Assembly: GCA_965262175.1 (NCBI GenBank)
Contig: CBDHES010000002.1
Span: 2,356,001-2,420,000 of the forward strand
DNA from: CADEDH01 sp965262175
GTDB lineage: Bacteria; Actinomycetota; Acidimicrobiia; Acidimicrobiales; SZUA-35
Reading direction: 5' to 3'
DNA length: 64,000 nt
The position numbers were made by a program, and so were the translations under genes. This document shows, one piece after another, positions 41,753 through 50,675 of the stretch; the stretch's first letter is position 1, and each line of letters opens with the position of its first letter. The notes under the pieces were generated by a model that was given only the letters and a program-made list of their open reading frames with translations, was not told the origin of the DNA and did not search any database.

Positions 41753-42667
41753 ATGAGTTCCGAGACCAGCCGCGCCATCACCCACCGGACCGACGACGGC
41801 CTGACGCTCGTCGGCGACGAATGGGGCCCGCCGGACGGGCCGCCGGTCTTGATGCTCCACGGCGCGGGCCAGAACCGCTACGCCTGGAAGGGGACGGCAG
41901 CTCGGCTGGCCGCCGAGGGGTGGATGGCGGTCACCATCGACGCCCGGGGTCATGGCGACAGCGACTGGTCGCCGGACGGTCACTACGGCTTCGAGTACGT
42001 CGGAGCCGACGTGCGGTCGCTCCTCGGGCGCTACGATCGCCGGCCGGCCGTGATCGGGGCCTCGATGGGCGGGATGGCAGCCTTGGCGGCCCAGGAGTCG
42101 CATGGACCGGGCCGCCTCTTCGAAGCGGTCGTCCTCGTCGACATCGCCCCCAACTTCGACGCCGCCGGCGCGACCCGTATCGTACGATGGATGACCGCCC
42201 ACCCCGACGGGTTCGCCACCCTCGAGGATGCCTCCGACGCTATGGCCGCCTACAACCCGCACCGGCCCCGGCCGACCGACCTCAGTGGGCTGACGAAGGT
42301 GCTCCGCCAAGGTGACGACGGCCGGTGGCGGTGGCGGTGGGACCCGGCCTACCTGGGTTCCCGGCCCGGGTTCGCCGAGGGTGTCGAGCCCGAGCTGACG
42401 CAGGAGCACTTCGACGCGGTCAGCGAGATGATGTTCGCCGGTGCCCGCCTCGTCGACGCCCCACTCCTGCTGGTCCGCGGTGGGCGGTCCGACCTGGTCA
42501 CGCCCGAGTCGGCCGAGGCGTTCCTGGCGGCGGTGCCGGGCACGGAGTACGTCGACGTCGCCGGCACCGGCCACATGGTGGCCGGCGACGACAACGACGC
42601 CTTCACCGGGGCGGTCGTCGAGTTCCTCGGGCGGGCCGCCGGTCAGCGGGGGGCAACCCGCTCGTAG
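41753..42667 (+). CDS. Alpha/beta hydrolase
   Basis: 304 residues. VLMLHGAGQNRYAWKGTAAR (oxyanion loop), VTIDARGHGDSDWS, nucleophile elbow VIGASMGGMAALAAQ (G-A-S-M-G), VRGGRSDLVTPESAEAFL (acid) and VAGTGHMVAGDDND (His) give a full triad. Probably an esterase, lactonase or epoxide-hydrolase-like enzyme. TAGGGT (41739-41744) ends eight bases before the ATG. Its end overlaps the convergent polysaccharide-lyase gene by 25 bases. Confidence 0.85.
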   Translation: MSSETSRAITHRTDDGLTLVGDEWGPPDGPPVLMLHGAGQNRYAWKGTAARLAAEGWMAVTIDARGHGDSDWSPDGHYGFEYVGADVRSLLGRYDRRPAVIGASMGGMAALAAQESHGPGRLFEAVVLVDIAPNFDAAGATRIVRWMTAHPDGFATLEDASDAMAAYNPHRPRPTDLSGLTKVLRQGDDGRWRWRWDPAYLGSRPGFAEGVEPELTQEHFDAVSEMMFAGARLVDAPLLLVRGGRSDLVTPESAEAFLAAVPGTEYVDVAGTGHMVAGDDNDAFTGAVVEFLGRAAGQRGATRS

Positions 42668-44217
42668 CCCCGGTCGTCGCCCTCGTACAGGCGGACCTCG
42701 TCGATGTAGACCTCCCGGGGCACCAGGCCGTTGGCCAGCGCAACCTCGACCGCCCGGCGGTTCTTCCACTGCCAGTAGTAGAGCCCGAGCTTCATGCGGC
42801 TCGTGTTGGAGATGTTGGAGTGCACGGTCTGGACGTCGCTCAGCGACGCCACCAACTCACCGTCGGCCCACACCTCGATCGTGCCCCGGTCGTGGTGCCA
42901 GCCGATGTGGACCACCCAATCGACCCATTCCCCGGTCACCACCGGGCCGAGGTCGAACCGCTCGGAGCGGAGCCCATCGGGAGCGGTGCCCCAATGCCGG
43001 TAGAGGAAGTAGCGGTCGCCCCGGACGAGGATCGAGACCGCCGGCGAACCCGGTGTTCCGTGCTGCCACTGGACGAAGCTGTACCGGGTGATCTCGGCCT
43101 CGTCGGGCCCGGCGAGGGTCTCGCCCTCGGGGATCAGCGTCGAGAACCCGTACCAGCGGTGGAGCGGAGCACCGTCGGCGTCGAAGTCGAGGGTCGGATC
43201 CCACCCGAAGGGATTGTTGTGGCGGGGCGTGATCTCACTGCGATGGGTGGCCTCGCTCGTCGGCCAGTCGTCGGGGTCGCTGGGATGGAGATAGGCGTAG
43301 TACGAGTACTGACCGGCCCGGACCTCGGTCGTCGACCGCTCGTTGCGCATCACCGCCGGGGCATCGGCGTTCGTCGCCACGCAGATGTTGCGGCCGTACA
43401 GCAGGTCGAAGGGATCCCGACCGCCGAAGCATCCGTTGGACGCCGGCCGGTCGTAGGTGGTGATGTCCCGGTAGGAGTCGTCCTCGAAGCCCCAGTGGAT
43501 GTCGGGCTCCGGTGCCGGGTCCGGCGGCGGTGGGGTGCCACCGGCGAGCGTCGCGTCGACGGTGGACGACCCGCCGGCCTCGACGCAGACCGCCGGTTGG
43601 TACCACCGGCTGCCGTTGCTGAACGTTTCGCCGTCGGGAGCGATGAAGGTGAGGACGTAGCATCCGGCCGAGACCGGGTGCTGGTACCGGCCGTCGCCGT
43701 CGGTGGTGGCGTCGCCAAGCCAGACTCCCCGGGAGCCGTCGGCCTGGGCGGTGAACAGGTCGACGACGACCCCGGCCACGCCGCCATCGGCCTGGGTCAC
43801 GGTGCCGCCGACCGTGGCGCCCGGGCCCGCCCCTTCGAGGGCGATGTCGAGCCCCGAGATGGTCTCGCCGGCCTGGACGCAGGCCGAGGGCTGGTGCCAT
43901 TGGCGGCCGCCGGTGAAGGTCCGGCCGTCGGGGGCGATGAAGGTGAGGACGTAGCACCCGGCCGTCGTCTCGTGTCGGAATCGGCCGTCGGTGTCGGTGG
44001 TGGCCTTGGCGAGGAACGTCCCCCGGCTGCCGTCGGCCATCGCTTCGAAGAGGTCGATCTCGACGCCGGGCGCCCCGGCATCACCGTCGGTGACCCGGCC
44101 GGTCAGGGTCCCGGTCTGGTCGGGGGCGCCATCGGCGCCGGGTGGGATGGCCAGGGTCCCGGCCGCCAGTGCCAGCAGGGCCACCAGGACGCGGGCCAAG
44201 GAGAGAGATCGGTTCAC
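42643..44217 (-). CDS. Secreted protein: two Cna-B-like domains plus heparin-lyase-I-type polysaccharide lyase
   Basis: 524 residues. Sec signal (NRSLSLARVLVALLALAAGT), two beta-sandwich repeats of about 95 residues (GVEIDLFEAMADGSRGTFLA and GVVVDLFTAQADGSRGVWLG, each with AGCYVLTFIAPDG and a Cys pair), a Pro linker, then a catalytic region with HRSEITPRHNNPFGWDP, RWYGFSTLIPEGE, FVQWQHGTPGSPAVSILVRG, KLGLYYWQWKNRRAVEVALA, as in PF14099 lyases. It probably cleaves an acidic polysaccharide outside the cell. GTG 44217 follows GAAGG by eight bases. The 5' part is shared exactly with the next gene. Confidence 0.75.
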   Translation of the reverse strand: MNRSLSLARVLVALLALAAGTLAIPPGADGAPDQTGTLTGRVTDGDAGAPGVEIDLFEAMADGSRGTFLAKATTDTDGRFRHETTAGCYVLTFIAPDGRTFTGGRQWHQPSACVQAGETISGLDIALEGAGPGATVGGTVTQADGGVAGVVVDLFTAQADGSRGVWLGDATTDGDGRYQHPVSAGCYVLTFIAPDGETFSNGSRWYQPAVCVEAGGSSTVDATLAGGTPPPPDPAPEPDIHWGFEDDSYRDITTYDRPASNGCFGGRDPFDLLYGRNICVATNADAPAVMRNERSTTEVRAGQYSYYAYLHPSDPDDWPTSEATHRSEITPRHNNPFGWDPTLDFDADGAPLHRWYGFSTLIPEGETLAGPDEAEITRYSFVQWQHGTPGSPAVSILVRGDRYFLYRHWGTAPDGLRSERFDLGPVVTGEWVDWVVHIGWHHDRGTIEVWADGELVASLSDVQTVHSNISNTSRMKLGLYYWQWKNRRAVEVALANGLVPREVYIDEVRLYEGDDRGYERVAPR

Positions 44218-44262
44218 GGCGGATGCCTTCCATCGACCGCTCGTCCGCCGAGCGGGTCCTCG
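43839..44262. repeat. 424-base duplicated cassette, copy 1
   Basis: Identical base for base to 45426-45849 (offset 1,587); about 70 further bases to the right (to ~44336) match with four substitutions. It carries the ribosome site, signal peptide and first Cna-B-like domain of a secreted protein. Confidence 0.95.
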
Positions 44263-44364
44263 CTGCCCCGCCGGGCAAGCTAGCACTCCGTCGCGGGCCT
44301 CCCCAGCCGAAAGGACGACTCTGACCGTCGGCCGAAAAGCCGGGTTGATCCGTCGTCGACGACG

Positions 44365-45804
44365 TCAGTCGGCCAGCGACACTGGGACCAGTACAGCTCG
44401 GGTCCGGACCGCCGTCAGTTCGTTTGAGGCGGTGAGGTAGGCGGCGTAGGTGAGGACCAGGTTCTCCCTGGTGCTGTCGGGGCGAATCGCCTGGCCATAG
44501 CAACCCCCCTCATAGAGGGTGGGGCCGCAACCGGGCAGTGGGCCCACGATCTGGGGGTCGCTCCAGGGGCCGGCGGGATTGGTCGCCCACCGGATCACGG
44601 CCTCGTCCCCGCCACGGCCGTGCACCATGGCGTAGGCACCGTGGGCCGGGATCCAGTGCACGTCGGGGATGGAGAACTCGTCGACCCCGGCCAGGGCCAC
44701 CCGACCGGCGCGGGAGGCGGCGAAGTCGGTGCCGTCCCACCATTGCCACCGTCCGGGTTCAGCTACGTTCGCCGGCTGGACCCGAGCGGCGTAGCACTGA
44801 ATGCCCTGGACACTGCAGCCGTAGAAGTACAGCCAACCGCCGGCCCAGGTTGGGCTCGACATGGCGACGTCGTCGGAGGGGAACAGGTTGTCGTTGAGCC
44901 GAGTGGCCTCGATGCCTTCAGCCAGCGCCGTCTCGGCATCGGTGTAGTTGTACTCGGCCACGCCCTGCCCCAGGAAGATGTAGTCACCGCCGACGTCGAC
45001 CCGGTACCGGTGGTAGGCGATCACGACCCGGCCGCCCCCGGGGACCCCCGACGGCACCCAGGCGCCGCCTGCGGGCCACACCCCGATGTAGCTCCTCCCG
45101 GGTTCGAACTCGGCCCGTTCGCCCTCGGTCCACGGCAGAAGCGTGGTCGGACGCCCGCCCACCAGCCGCTCCTCGGTGACATCGGGCCGCCATGCCGGGG
45201 TGAGGACCGCGGTGCTGGTGGTGAAGAAAAAGTCGTCGGCGCCGGGCAACGAAGCCGTATCGCCGTAGAGCATCAGGATCCGGCCGTCGTCGAGGGCGAC
45301 CGAGGTTGCCCCATCGCGGTAGACGTTCTCGGTCGGTCCTCCAGCGGGGCCGTGCTGGAATCCGTCGGTCCCGACGAGCACCGGTGGGCCCGCAATCTCA
45401 ACCGGTCGTAGCAGCGACGCCGTTTGGGCGATGTCGAGCCCCGAGATGGTCTCGCCGGCCTGGACGCAGGCCGAGGGCTGGTGCCATTGGCGGCCGCCGG
45501 TGAAGGTCCGGCCGTCGGGGGCGATGAAGGTGAGGACGTAGCACCCGGCCGTCGTCTCGTGTCGGAATCGGCCGTCGGTGTCGGTGGTGGCCTTGGCGAG
45601 GAACGTCCCCCGGCTGCCGTCGGCCATCGCTTCGAAGAGGTCGATCTCGACGCCGGGCGCCCCGGCATCACCGTCGGTGACCCGGCCGGTCAGGGTCCCG
45701 GTCTGGTCGGGGGCGCCATCGGCGCCGGGTGGGATGGCCAGGGTCCCGGCCGCCAGTGCCAGCAGGGCCACCAGGACGCGGGCCAAGGAGAGAGATCGGT
45801 TCAC
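44365..45804 (-). CDS. Secreted protein: Cna-B-like domain plus DUF4185-like beta-propeller
   Basis: 479 residues. The signal peptide and first Cna-B-like domain (residues 1-127) are identical to those of the neighbouring lyase; the rest is unrelated. From QTASLLRPVEIAGPPVLVGT onward it is a five-bladed propeller typical of DUF4185/glycosidase-like proteins: VYRDGATSVALDDGRILMLY, FFFTTSTAVLTPAW, LFPSDDVAMSSPTWAGGWLY and VDEFSIPDVHWIPAHGAYAM. Probably an extracellular carbohydrate-active enzyme. The pair is a clear domain-swap product. Confidence 0.75.
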   Translation of the reverse strand: MNRSLSLARVLVALLALAAGTLAIPPGADGAPDQTGTLTGRVTDGDAGAPGVEIDLFEAMADGSRGTFLAKATTDTDGRFRHETTAGCYVLTFIAPDGRTFTGGRQWHQPSACVQAGETISGLDIAQTASLLRPVEIAGPPVLVGTDGFQHGPAGGPTENVYRDGATSVALDDGRILMLYGDTASLPGADDFFFTTSTAVLTPAWRPDVTEERLVGGRPTTLLPWTEGERAEFEPGRSYIGVWPAGGAWVPSGVPGGGRVVIAYHRYRVDVGGDYIFLGQGVAEYNYTDAETALAEGIEATRLNDNLFPSDDVAMSSPTWAGGWLYFYGCSVQGIQCYAARVQPANVAEPGRWQWWDGTDFAASRAGRVALAGVDEFSIPDVHWIPAHGAYAMVHGRGGDEAVIRWATNPAGPWSDPQIVGPLPGCGPTLYEGGCYGQAIRPDSTRENLVLTYAAYLTASNELTAVRTRAVLVPVSLAD

Positions 45805-45849
45805 GGCGGATGCCTTCCATCGACCGCTCGTCCGCCGAGCGGGTCCTCG
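45426..45849. repeat. 424-base duplicated cassette, copy 2
   Basis: Second copy of 43839-44262. Near-identity continues to about 45920 with only point differences, so the promoter region upstream of the signal peptide was duplicated too. Lack of divergence means a recent event or ongoing gene conversion. Confidence 0.95.
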
Positions 45850-46013
45850 TTGCCCCGCCGGGCAAGCTACCACTTCGTCGCGGGCCTCCCCAGCCGAAAG
45901 GACGACTCTGACCATCGGCCGAACGGCCGGGTCGATCGGACCGGACCGCCGATGTCTCGGGGCTCGACGGCGGCCAGGCTGGAAGGCGTCCGACGAGCGA
46001 TGGAGCGACCCCG

Positions 46014-47084
46014 ATGGCCACCCGACCGACCAGCGCTGATCCCGGGAGCGATGCGGGGACCATGCGGGCCGTCGTCCAGGACCGCTACGGCGGTCCCGAG
46101 GTGCTCCGGGTCACCCCGGTGCCCCGACCGGTCGCCGCCGACGGGCAGGTCCTGGTCCGGATCCGAGCCACCTCGGTCAACGCATCGGACTACCGCCTGA
46201 TGCGAGCCGACCCCTTCGTCGCCCGGTTCGCCTCCGGGTTGCGACGTCCGACGAAGATCCCGACCCCGGGCTCGGATCTGGCCGGCGACGTCGTCGCCGT
46301 CGGTCCCGGCGTCACGGCGATGGAGGTTGGCGATCGGGTCTTCGGAAGCCGGATCCAGGGCGGACACGGAACCTTCGCCGAACTGGCGGCGGTCGACGCC
46401 GACGCCGTCGTCCCCATCCCGCCCGGCTGGAGCTACGCCGACGCGGCATCGGTGCCGCTGGCCGGGATCACCGCCCTCCAGGGGATCCGGGATCGGGCGC
46501 AGGTCTCACCCGGGCAGCGGGTGCTGATCCACGGGGCCGGCGGCGGCGTAGGCACGATGGCGGTCCAGGTGGCGGTGGCCCGGGGGGCGCACGTGACCGC
46601 CGTCTGTGGCTCGGGAAGCGCGGCGCTGGTCGCCTCGCTCGGGGCCGACGAGGTCATCGACTACGCCGCCGAGGATTGGTTGACGAGGGTCGAGGCGGGG
46701 GGCGAGCGCTACGACGTCATCCTCGGAGTCAACGGCCACCGCCCGCTCGGCCACTACCGCCGGGGCCTGGTCGAGGGCGGCCGATACGTGATGATCGGCG
46801 GGACCAACCGCCAGATCTTCGCTGCGCTGTTCCTCGGTGCGGTCCGGTTCGCCTTCAGCGGCCGTTCAGCCACCGTGCTGACCGTCGACGACGACCGCCG
46901 CCCGGCCGATCTGGTCGAGCTCCGCGAGCTGATGGTGGCCGGGCGGATCCGGCCGGTGATCGAGGCGACCTACGAGCTGGCCGATGCCGCCGAGGCCATC
47001 GCCCACGTCGAGCGGGGCCACGTGGCCGGCAAGGTGGTGATCACGGTCGGCGCTCAGAACTCGGCGTCGAGCTCGTCGATGTGA
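46014..47084 (+). CDS. NAD(P)-dependent quinone oxidoreductase (MDR family)
   Basis: 356 residues: MRAVVQDRYGGPEVLRVTPV, PTPGSDLAGDVVAVGPGVTA, and NADPH loop RVLIHGAGGGVGTMAVQVAV; GADEVIDYAAEDW. Same family as 13548-14549 but only moderately similar. Catalyses NADPH reduction of quinones/enals or alcohol oxidation. Its end overlaps the convergent GST gene by 31 bases. Confidence 0.85.
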   Translation: MATRPTSADPGSDAGTMRAVVQDRYGGPEVLRVTPVPRPVAADGQVLVRIRATSVNASDYRLMRADPFVARFASGLRRPTKIPTPGSDLAGDVVAVGPGVTAMEVGDRVFGSRIQGGHGTFAELAAVDADAVVPIPPGWSYADAASVPLAGITALQGIRDRAQVSPGQRVLIHGAGGGVGTMAVQVAVARGAHVTAVCGSGSAALVASLGADEVIDYAAEDWLTRVEAGGERYDVILGVNGHRPLGHYRRGLVEGGRYVMIGGTNRQIFAALFLGAVRFAFSGRSATVLTVDDDRRPADLVELRELMVAGRIRPVIEATYELADAAEAIAHVERGHVAGKVVITVGAQNSASSSSM

Positions 47085-47707
47085 TCGGGCTCCTGGGCGG
47101 CGAGCTCGAGCCACCGCTGCATCGGCTCCAAGGCGTAGATGGCGTCGCAGTAGGCGTCGAGGTTGGGTGCCAGCTCGATGCCGTAGGTCCGGAACCGGGT
47201 GCAGACCGGAGCGAACATGGCATCGGCCACCGTCGGCGACGATCCGAACAGGTAGGGGCCGCCCCATTGGCCGAGGGCTTCGGTCCAGATGTCGGTGATG
47301 CGGGCCACGTCGGCCTCGACGCCGCTGAAGACCCGGAACCCTTCGATCTTGGCCCGGAGGTTCATCGGGAGCGCCGACCGGAGGTTGGTGAAGCCGGAGT
47401 GCATCTCGCCCGACACCGATCGGCACCGGGCCCGCACGAAGGGATCGGCGGGGAACAGCCCGGCGTCGGGGAACCGCTCGTTGAGGAACTCGGCCAGTGC
47501 CAGGGTCCCCCAGATCCGATGGCCGTCGATGTCGAGGCATGGGACCCGGAACGACGGCGCCATCAGCAGAAGCTCGGCGCGGGTGTCGGGGTCGTCGATC
47601 TCGACCACCCGTTCCTCTACCTCCAGGCCGGCGAAGGCGCACAGCAGCGACCCTCGGAGCGACCACGAGCCGTAGTTTCGGCTGGCGATCGTCAGGGTTG
47701 GTCTCAT
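47054..47707 (-). CDS. Glutathione S-transferase-like protein
   Basis: 217 residues. N-terminal thioredoxin-fold half (TIASRNYGSWSLRGSLLCAF, FRVPCLDIDGHRIWGTLALA with the cis-Pro, EFLNERFP) and helical half with SSPTVADAMFAPVCTRFRTY. The SRNYGSWS start resembles YfcF/maleylacetoacetate-type GSTs. Actinobacteria usually use mycothiol, so the thiol used is open. GGAGGAGTG precedes the ATG. Confidence 0.85.
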   Translation of the reverse strand: MRPTLTIASRNYGSWSLRGSLLCAFAGLEVEERVVEIDDPDTRAELLLMAPSFRVPCLDIDGHRIWGTLALAEFLNERFPDAGLFPADPFVRARCRSVSGEMHSGFTNLRSALPMNLRAKIEGFRVFSGVEADVARITDIWTEALGQWGGPYLFGSSPTVADAMFAPVCTRFRTYGIELAPNLDAYCDAIYALEPMQRWLELAAQEPDHIDELDAEF

Positions 47708-47774
47708 CACTCCTCCAGCCGAGCGGTCGACGCCGCCTCGCATCGGTTCCGCCGGTCCCTCTACCGTAGCGGCC

Positions 47775-48992
47775 ATGAACTATGCGCTCTACGAGCACGG
47801 CGAGGATTGGGCGGCGGCCTCCCGTCTCTTTGCGGCCAGCATGGCGGTCGGTGTCGAGATGCTGCCGCCCCTGGCTCGCCGGAGCCTCCCGGCCCGGATC
47901 ATCCAGGCCAACGCCCACCTGACGATGAACACCCGGCTGACCCATGTCCGGCCCGACTTCGAGATCGAGACGGTCCGTGTCGCCGGTCGGGAGGTGGCGG
48001 TCAAGCCGATGGTGGTCGACGCCACCCCGTTCTGCTCGCTGCTCCATTTCGCCAAGGACACCGACGTCGCGCAACCCAAGGTGCTGCTGGTGGCCGCCAT
48101 GTCGGGCCACTTCTCGACGCTGCTCCGGGAGACCGTCCGCACGATGCTGCGGGACCATGACGTCTACCTCACCGATTGGCACAACGCCCGAGACATCCCT
48201 CTCGCCGCCGGCCGGTTCGGCCTCGACGAGTACACCACCCACATCGCCGGCCATCTCGAACACCTCGGCGACCCGGTTCACGTCGTCGCCGTCTGCCAGC
48301 CGTGTGTCCCGACCCTGGCCGCGGTGTCGCTCCTGGCCCAGGATCGGAGCGCCGCCCAGCCCCGCACGATGACCCTGATGGCCGGCCCCATCGATTGCCG
48401 GGTCAACCCGACCGGCGTCAACGAGTTGGCCGAGTCCCAGCCGATCGAGTGGTTCGAGAACAACGTCATCACCACCGTGCCCCGCCGGTACCTCGGCGCT
48501 GGCCGCCGGGTCTACCCGGGGTACGTCCAGGTCAGCGCCTTCATGAGCATGAACCTTCAGCGCCACCTGAAGGCCCACGTCGATCTGTGGGGCAACGTCG
48601 TCGCCGACGACGCCGAAGCGGTGGCCCGGACCCGGGACTTCTACGACGAGTACTTCGCGGTGTCGGATCTCGACGCCGACTTCTACCTCGAGACGGTGGC
48701 CCGGGTCTTCCAGACCTACGACCTGGCCCGGGGGGAGCTGACGGTCGACGGGCGCCTCGTCGAGCCGGCCGCCATCGGCCGCACCGCCCTGCTCACCGTG
48801 GAGGGCGAGCGGGACGACATCTGCTCGGTCGGTCAGACGCTGGCCGCCCACGACCTGTGCAGCGGGATCCCGCCGGCCCGACGGGGTCACCACCTCCAAC
48901 CGGGCGTCGGGCACTACGGGGTGTTCAGCGGATCCCGGTGGGACGCCGAGATCTACCCCCAGGTGAAGAACTTCATCCTGGCCAACGAGTAG
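47775..48992 (+). CDS. phaZ: Intracellular polyhydroxybutyrate depolymerase
   Basis: 405 residues, PhaZ1-type enzyme mobilising storage PHB. The catalytic Cys lies in VHVVAVCQPCVPTLAAVSLL; Asp in TVEGERDDICSVGQT; His in QPGVGHYGVFSGSRW. LTDWHNARDIPLAAGRFGLD and PGYVQVSAFMSMNLQRHLKA are family-specific. TACCGT (47762-47767) ends seven bases before the ATG (leaderless). Convergent acyl-CoA synthetase could activate a released acid. No pha synthase is nearby. Confidence 0.9.
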   Translation: MNYALYEHGEDWAAASRLFAASMAVGVEMLPPLARRSLPARIIQANAHLTMNTRLTHVRPDFEIETVRVAGREVAVKPMVVDATPFCSLLHFAKDTDVAQPKVLLVAAMSGHFSTLLRETVRTMLRDHDVYLTDWHNARDIPLAAGRFGLDEYTTHIAGHLEHLGDPVHVVAVCQPCVPTLAAVSLLAQDRSAAQPRTMTLMAGPIDCRVNPTGVNELAESQPIEWFENNVITTVPRRYLGAGRRVYPGYVQVSAFMSMNLQRHLKAHVDLWGNVVADDAEAVARTRDFYDEYFAVSDLDADFYLETVARVFQTYDLARGELTVDGRLVEPAAIGRTALLTVEGERDDICSVGQTLAAHDLCSGIPPARRGHHLQPGVGHYGVFSGSRWDAEIYPQVKNFILANE

Positions 48993-49002
48993 CGGGCACC
49001 GG

Positions 49003-50508
49003 TCAGTTGATCTGCCGCTCCCGGCCCTCCCAGAACGGGGCCCGGAGGTTGCGTTTGAGGACCTTGCCCGGACCCGACTTGGGCAGCGGCTCCGACTGGA
49101 ACGAGACCGACTTCGGGACCTTGTAGCCCCCGATCCGGTTCCGGCAGTGGGCGATGAGCGTCGTCTCGTCGAGCTCCGCCCCGTCCCGGGGCACGACGAC
49201 CGCATGGACCGCCTCACCCCACTGCTCGTCGGGGATGCCGAACACCGTGGCCTCCAGGACCCCGGGGTGGGTGTAGATGGCGTCCTCGACCTCGGTGCAG
49301 TACACGTTCTCCCCGCCCGACACGATCATGTCCTTCGACCGGTCGACCAAGTAGAGGTACCCGTCGCCGTCGAGGTAGCCGAGGTCGCCGCTCGAGTACC
49401 AGCCATCGGCGTCGAGGGCGGCGGTGGTCGCCTCCGGCTTCTGCCAGTACCCGACCATGACGTTCGGGCCCTTGATCGTGACCTCGCCGACCTCGCCGAC
49501 CGCCACCGGCTTACCGTCGGGGCTCCGGATCTCCAGGTCGACCCCGGGGGGAGCGACGCCGCAGCTCTTGGCCCGGTCGGCGTCGAGATGGCGATCCTCA
49601 TGGCGGAAGATGGTGGCCAGCGGCGAGAGCTCGGTCGCCCCGTAGAGGTGGATCAGCTCGCAGCCGAACTCCTCCAACCCTCGCTTCAGCACCTCCAACG
49701 CCACCGGGGAGGCCCCGTGCGACAGCCACCGCAGCGACGAGACGTCCCGAGGGGAGCTGGCCTGGGATTCGATCATCGCCGCCAGCATCGTCGGCACGGC
49801 GATGGCGCAGGTGACGCCCTCGGCGGCGATCAGGTCGAGGCAAGCCTCGGGATCGAATGCCGGGAGGACGACGTTGGCCGCGCCGACCCACACGATGGCC
49901 AGGGCGGCGTAGACGCCGGCGGCGTGGAACATCGGCGCCATCGTCAGGTACCGATCGTCGTCGAGGAGGGGCTGGGCCAGCTGGGTGTGGACGGCGTTGG
50001 CCATCAGGTTGGCGTGGGTCAGCATGACCCCCTTCGACGCCCCGGTCGTCCCTCCGGTGTAGAACAGGCCGGCCAGCGTGTCGGGGCTGACCGCCCCGTC
50101 GATCTCGGGGGCTGCGGCCAGCAGCTCGGCGTACTCGCCGGTGTCGATCCGGATCACCCGCTCGACGGTGTCGGCCAACCCGCCGGGATCGCGATCGCAG
50201 ATCAGCACCCGGGCGCCGGCGTCGGTGGTGGCATAGGCCAGCTCCGGCTCGGCCCACCGGGTGTTGTGGGGCACGATCGCCCGGCCGGCACACGGGATGC
50301 CGAGGAACAGCTCCAGATACGCGTCGGAGTTGAAGGCCAGCAGGGCGACCCGGTCGCCCGGCTCGGTGATCGGGTCCAGGAGGCCGGCCACCCGCCGGAC
50401 CCGAGGCGCCAGCTCACCGTAGGTTCGCCGCACGTCACCGCACACGACCGCCTCCCGGTCGGCGAAGAGCTGCTCGGCTCGGCGGAGGGGGTCTCGCATC
50501 GTGTACAT
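49003..50508 (-). CDS. AMP-forming acyl-CoA synthetase
   Basis: 501 residues, ANL superfamily. P-loop GLFYTGGTTGASKGVMLTHA; VLPAFDPEACLDLIAAEGVT; HLYGATELSPLATIF; DGWYSSGDLGYLDGDGYLYL; hinge VDRSKDMIVSGGENVYCTEV and catalytic Lys near the end (IGGYKVPKSVSF). Activates a fatty, aromatic or other acid to a CoA thioester. Convergent with phaZ. Confidence 0.9.
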   Translation of the reverse strand: MYTMRDPLRRAEQLFADREAVVCGDVRRTYGELAPRVRRVAGLLDPITEPGDRVALLAFNSDAYLELFLGIPCAGRAIVPHNTRWAEPELAYATTDAGARVLICDRDPGGLADTVERVIRIDTGEYAELLAAAPEIDGAVSPDTLAGLFYTGGTTGASKGVMLTHANLMANAVHTQLAQPLLDDDRYLTMAPMFHAAGVYAALAIVWVGAANVVLPAFDPEACLDLIAAEGVTCAIAVPTMLAAMIESQASSPRDVSSLRWLSHGASPVALEVLKRGLEEFGCELIHLYGATELSPLATIFRHEDRHLDADRAKSCGVAPPGVDLEIRSPDGKPVAVGEVGEVTIKGPNVMVGYWQKPEATTAALDADGWYSSGDLGYLDGDGYLYLVDRSKDMIVSGGENVYCTEVEDAIYTHPGVLEATVFGIPDEQWGEAVHAVVVPRDGAELDETTLIAHCRNRIGGYKVPKSVSFQSEPLPKSGPGKVLKRNLRAPFWEGRERQIN

Positions 50509-50675
50509 CGCTCACTCCTCGGTCGTCGTCGTCCCGTTCGGCCTCGGCGCAAAGATACGTTGCCCGCCAGCTCAACGACAGCCCGACGACGGCCCCGGGG
50601 GGCTGTCGTCCCGGGGTCCGTGCCTGGTACCGTTCATGCGCTGGCATGGCGGTGCCAGCCCGGCGGGAGGCGGCA

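Noticed and set aside
43839..45849. Duplicated cassette as an insertion sequence or transposon end
   Set aside because: No transposase, no terminal inverted repeats and no target duplication were found; it is a direct repeat of coding and upstream sequence.
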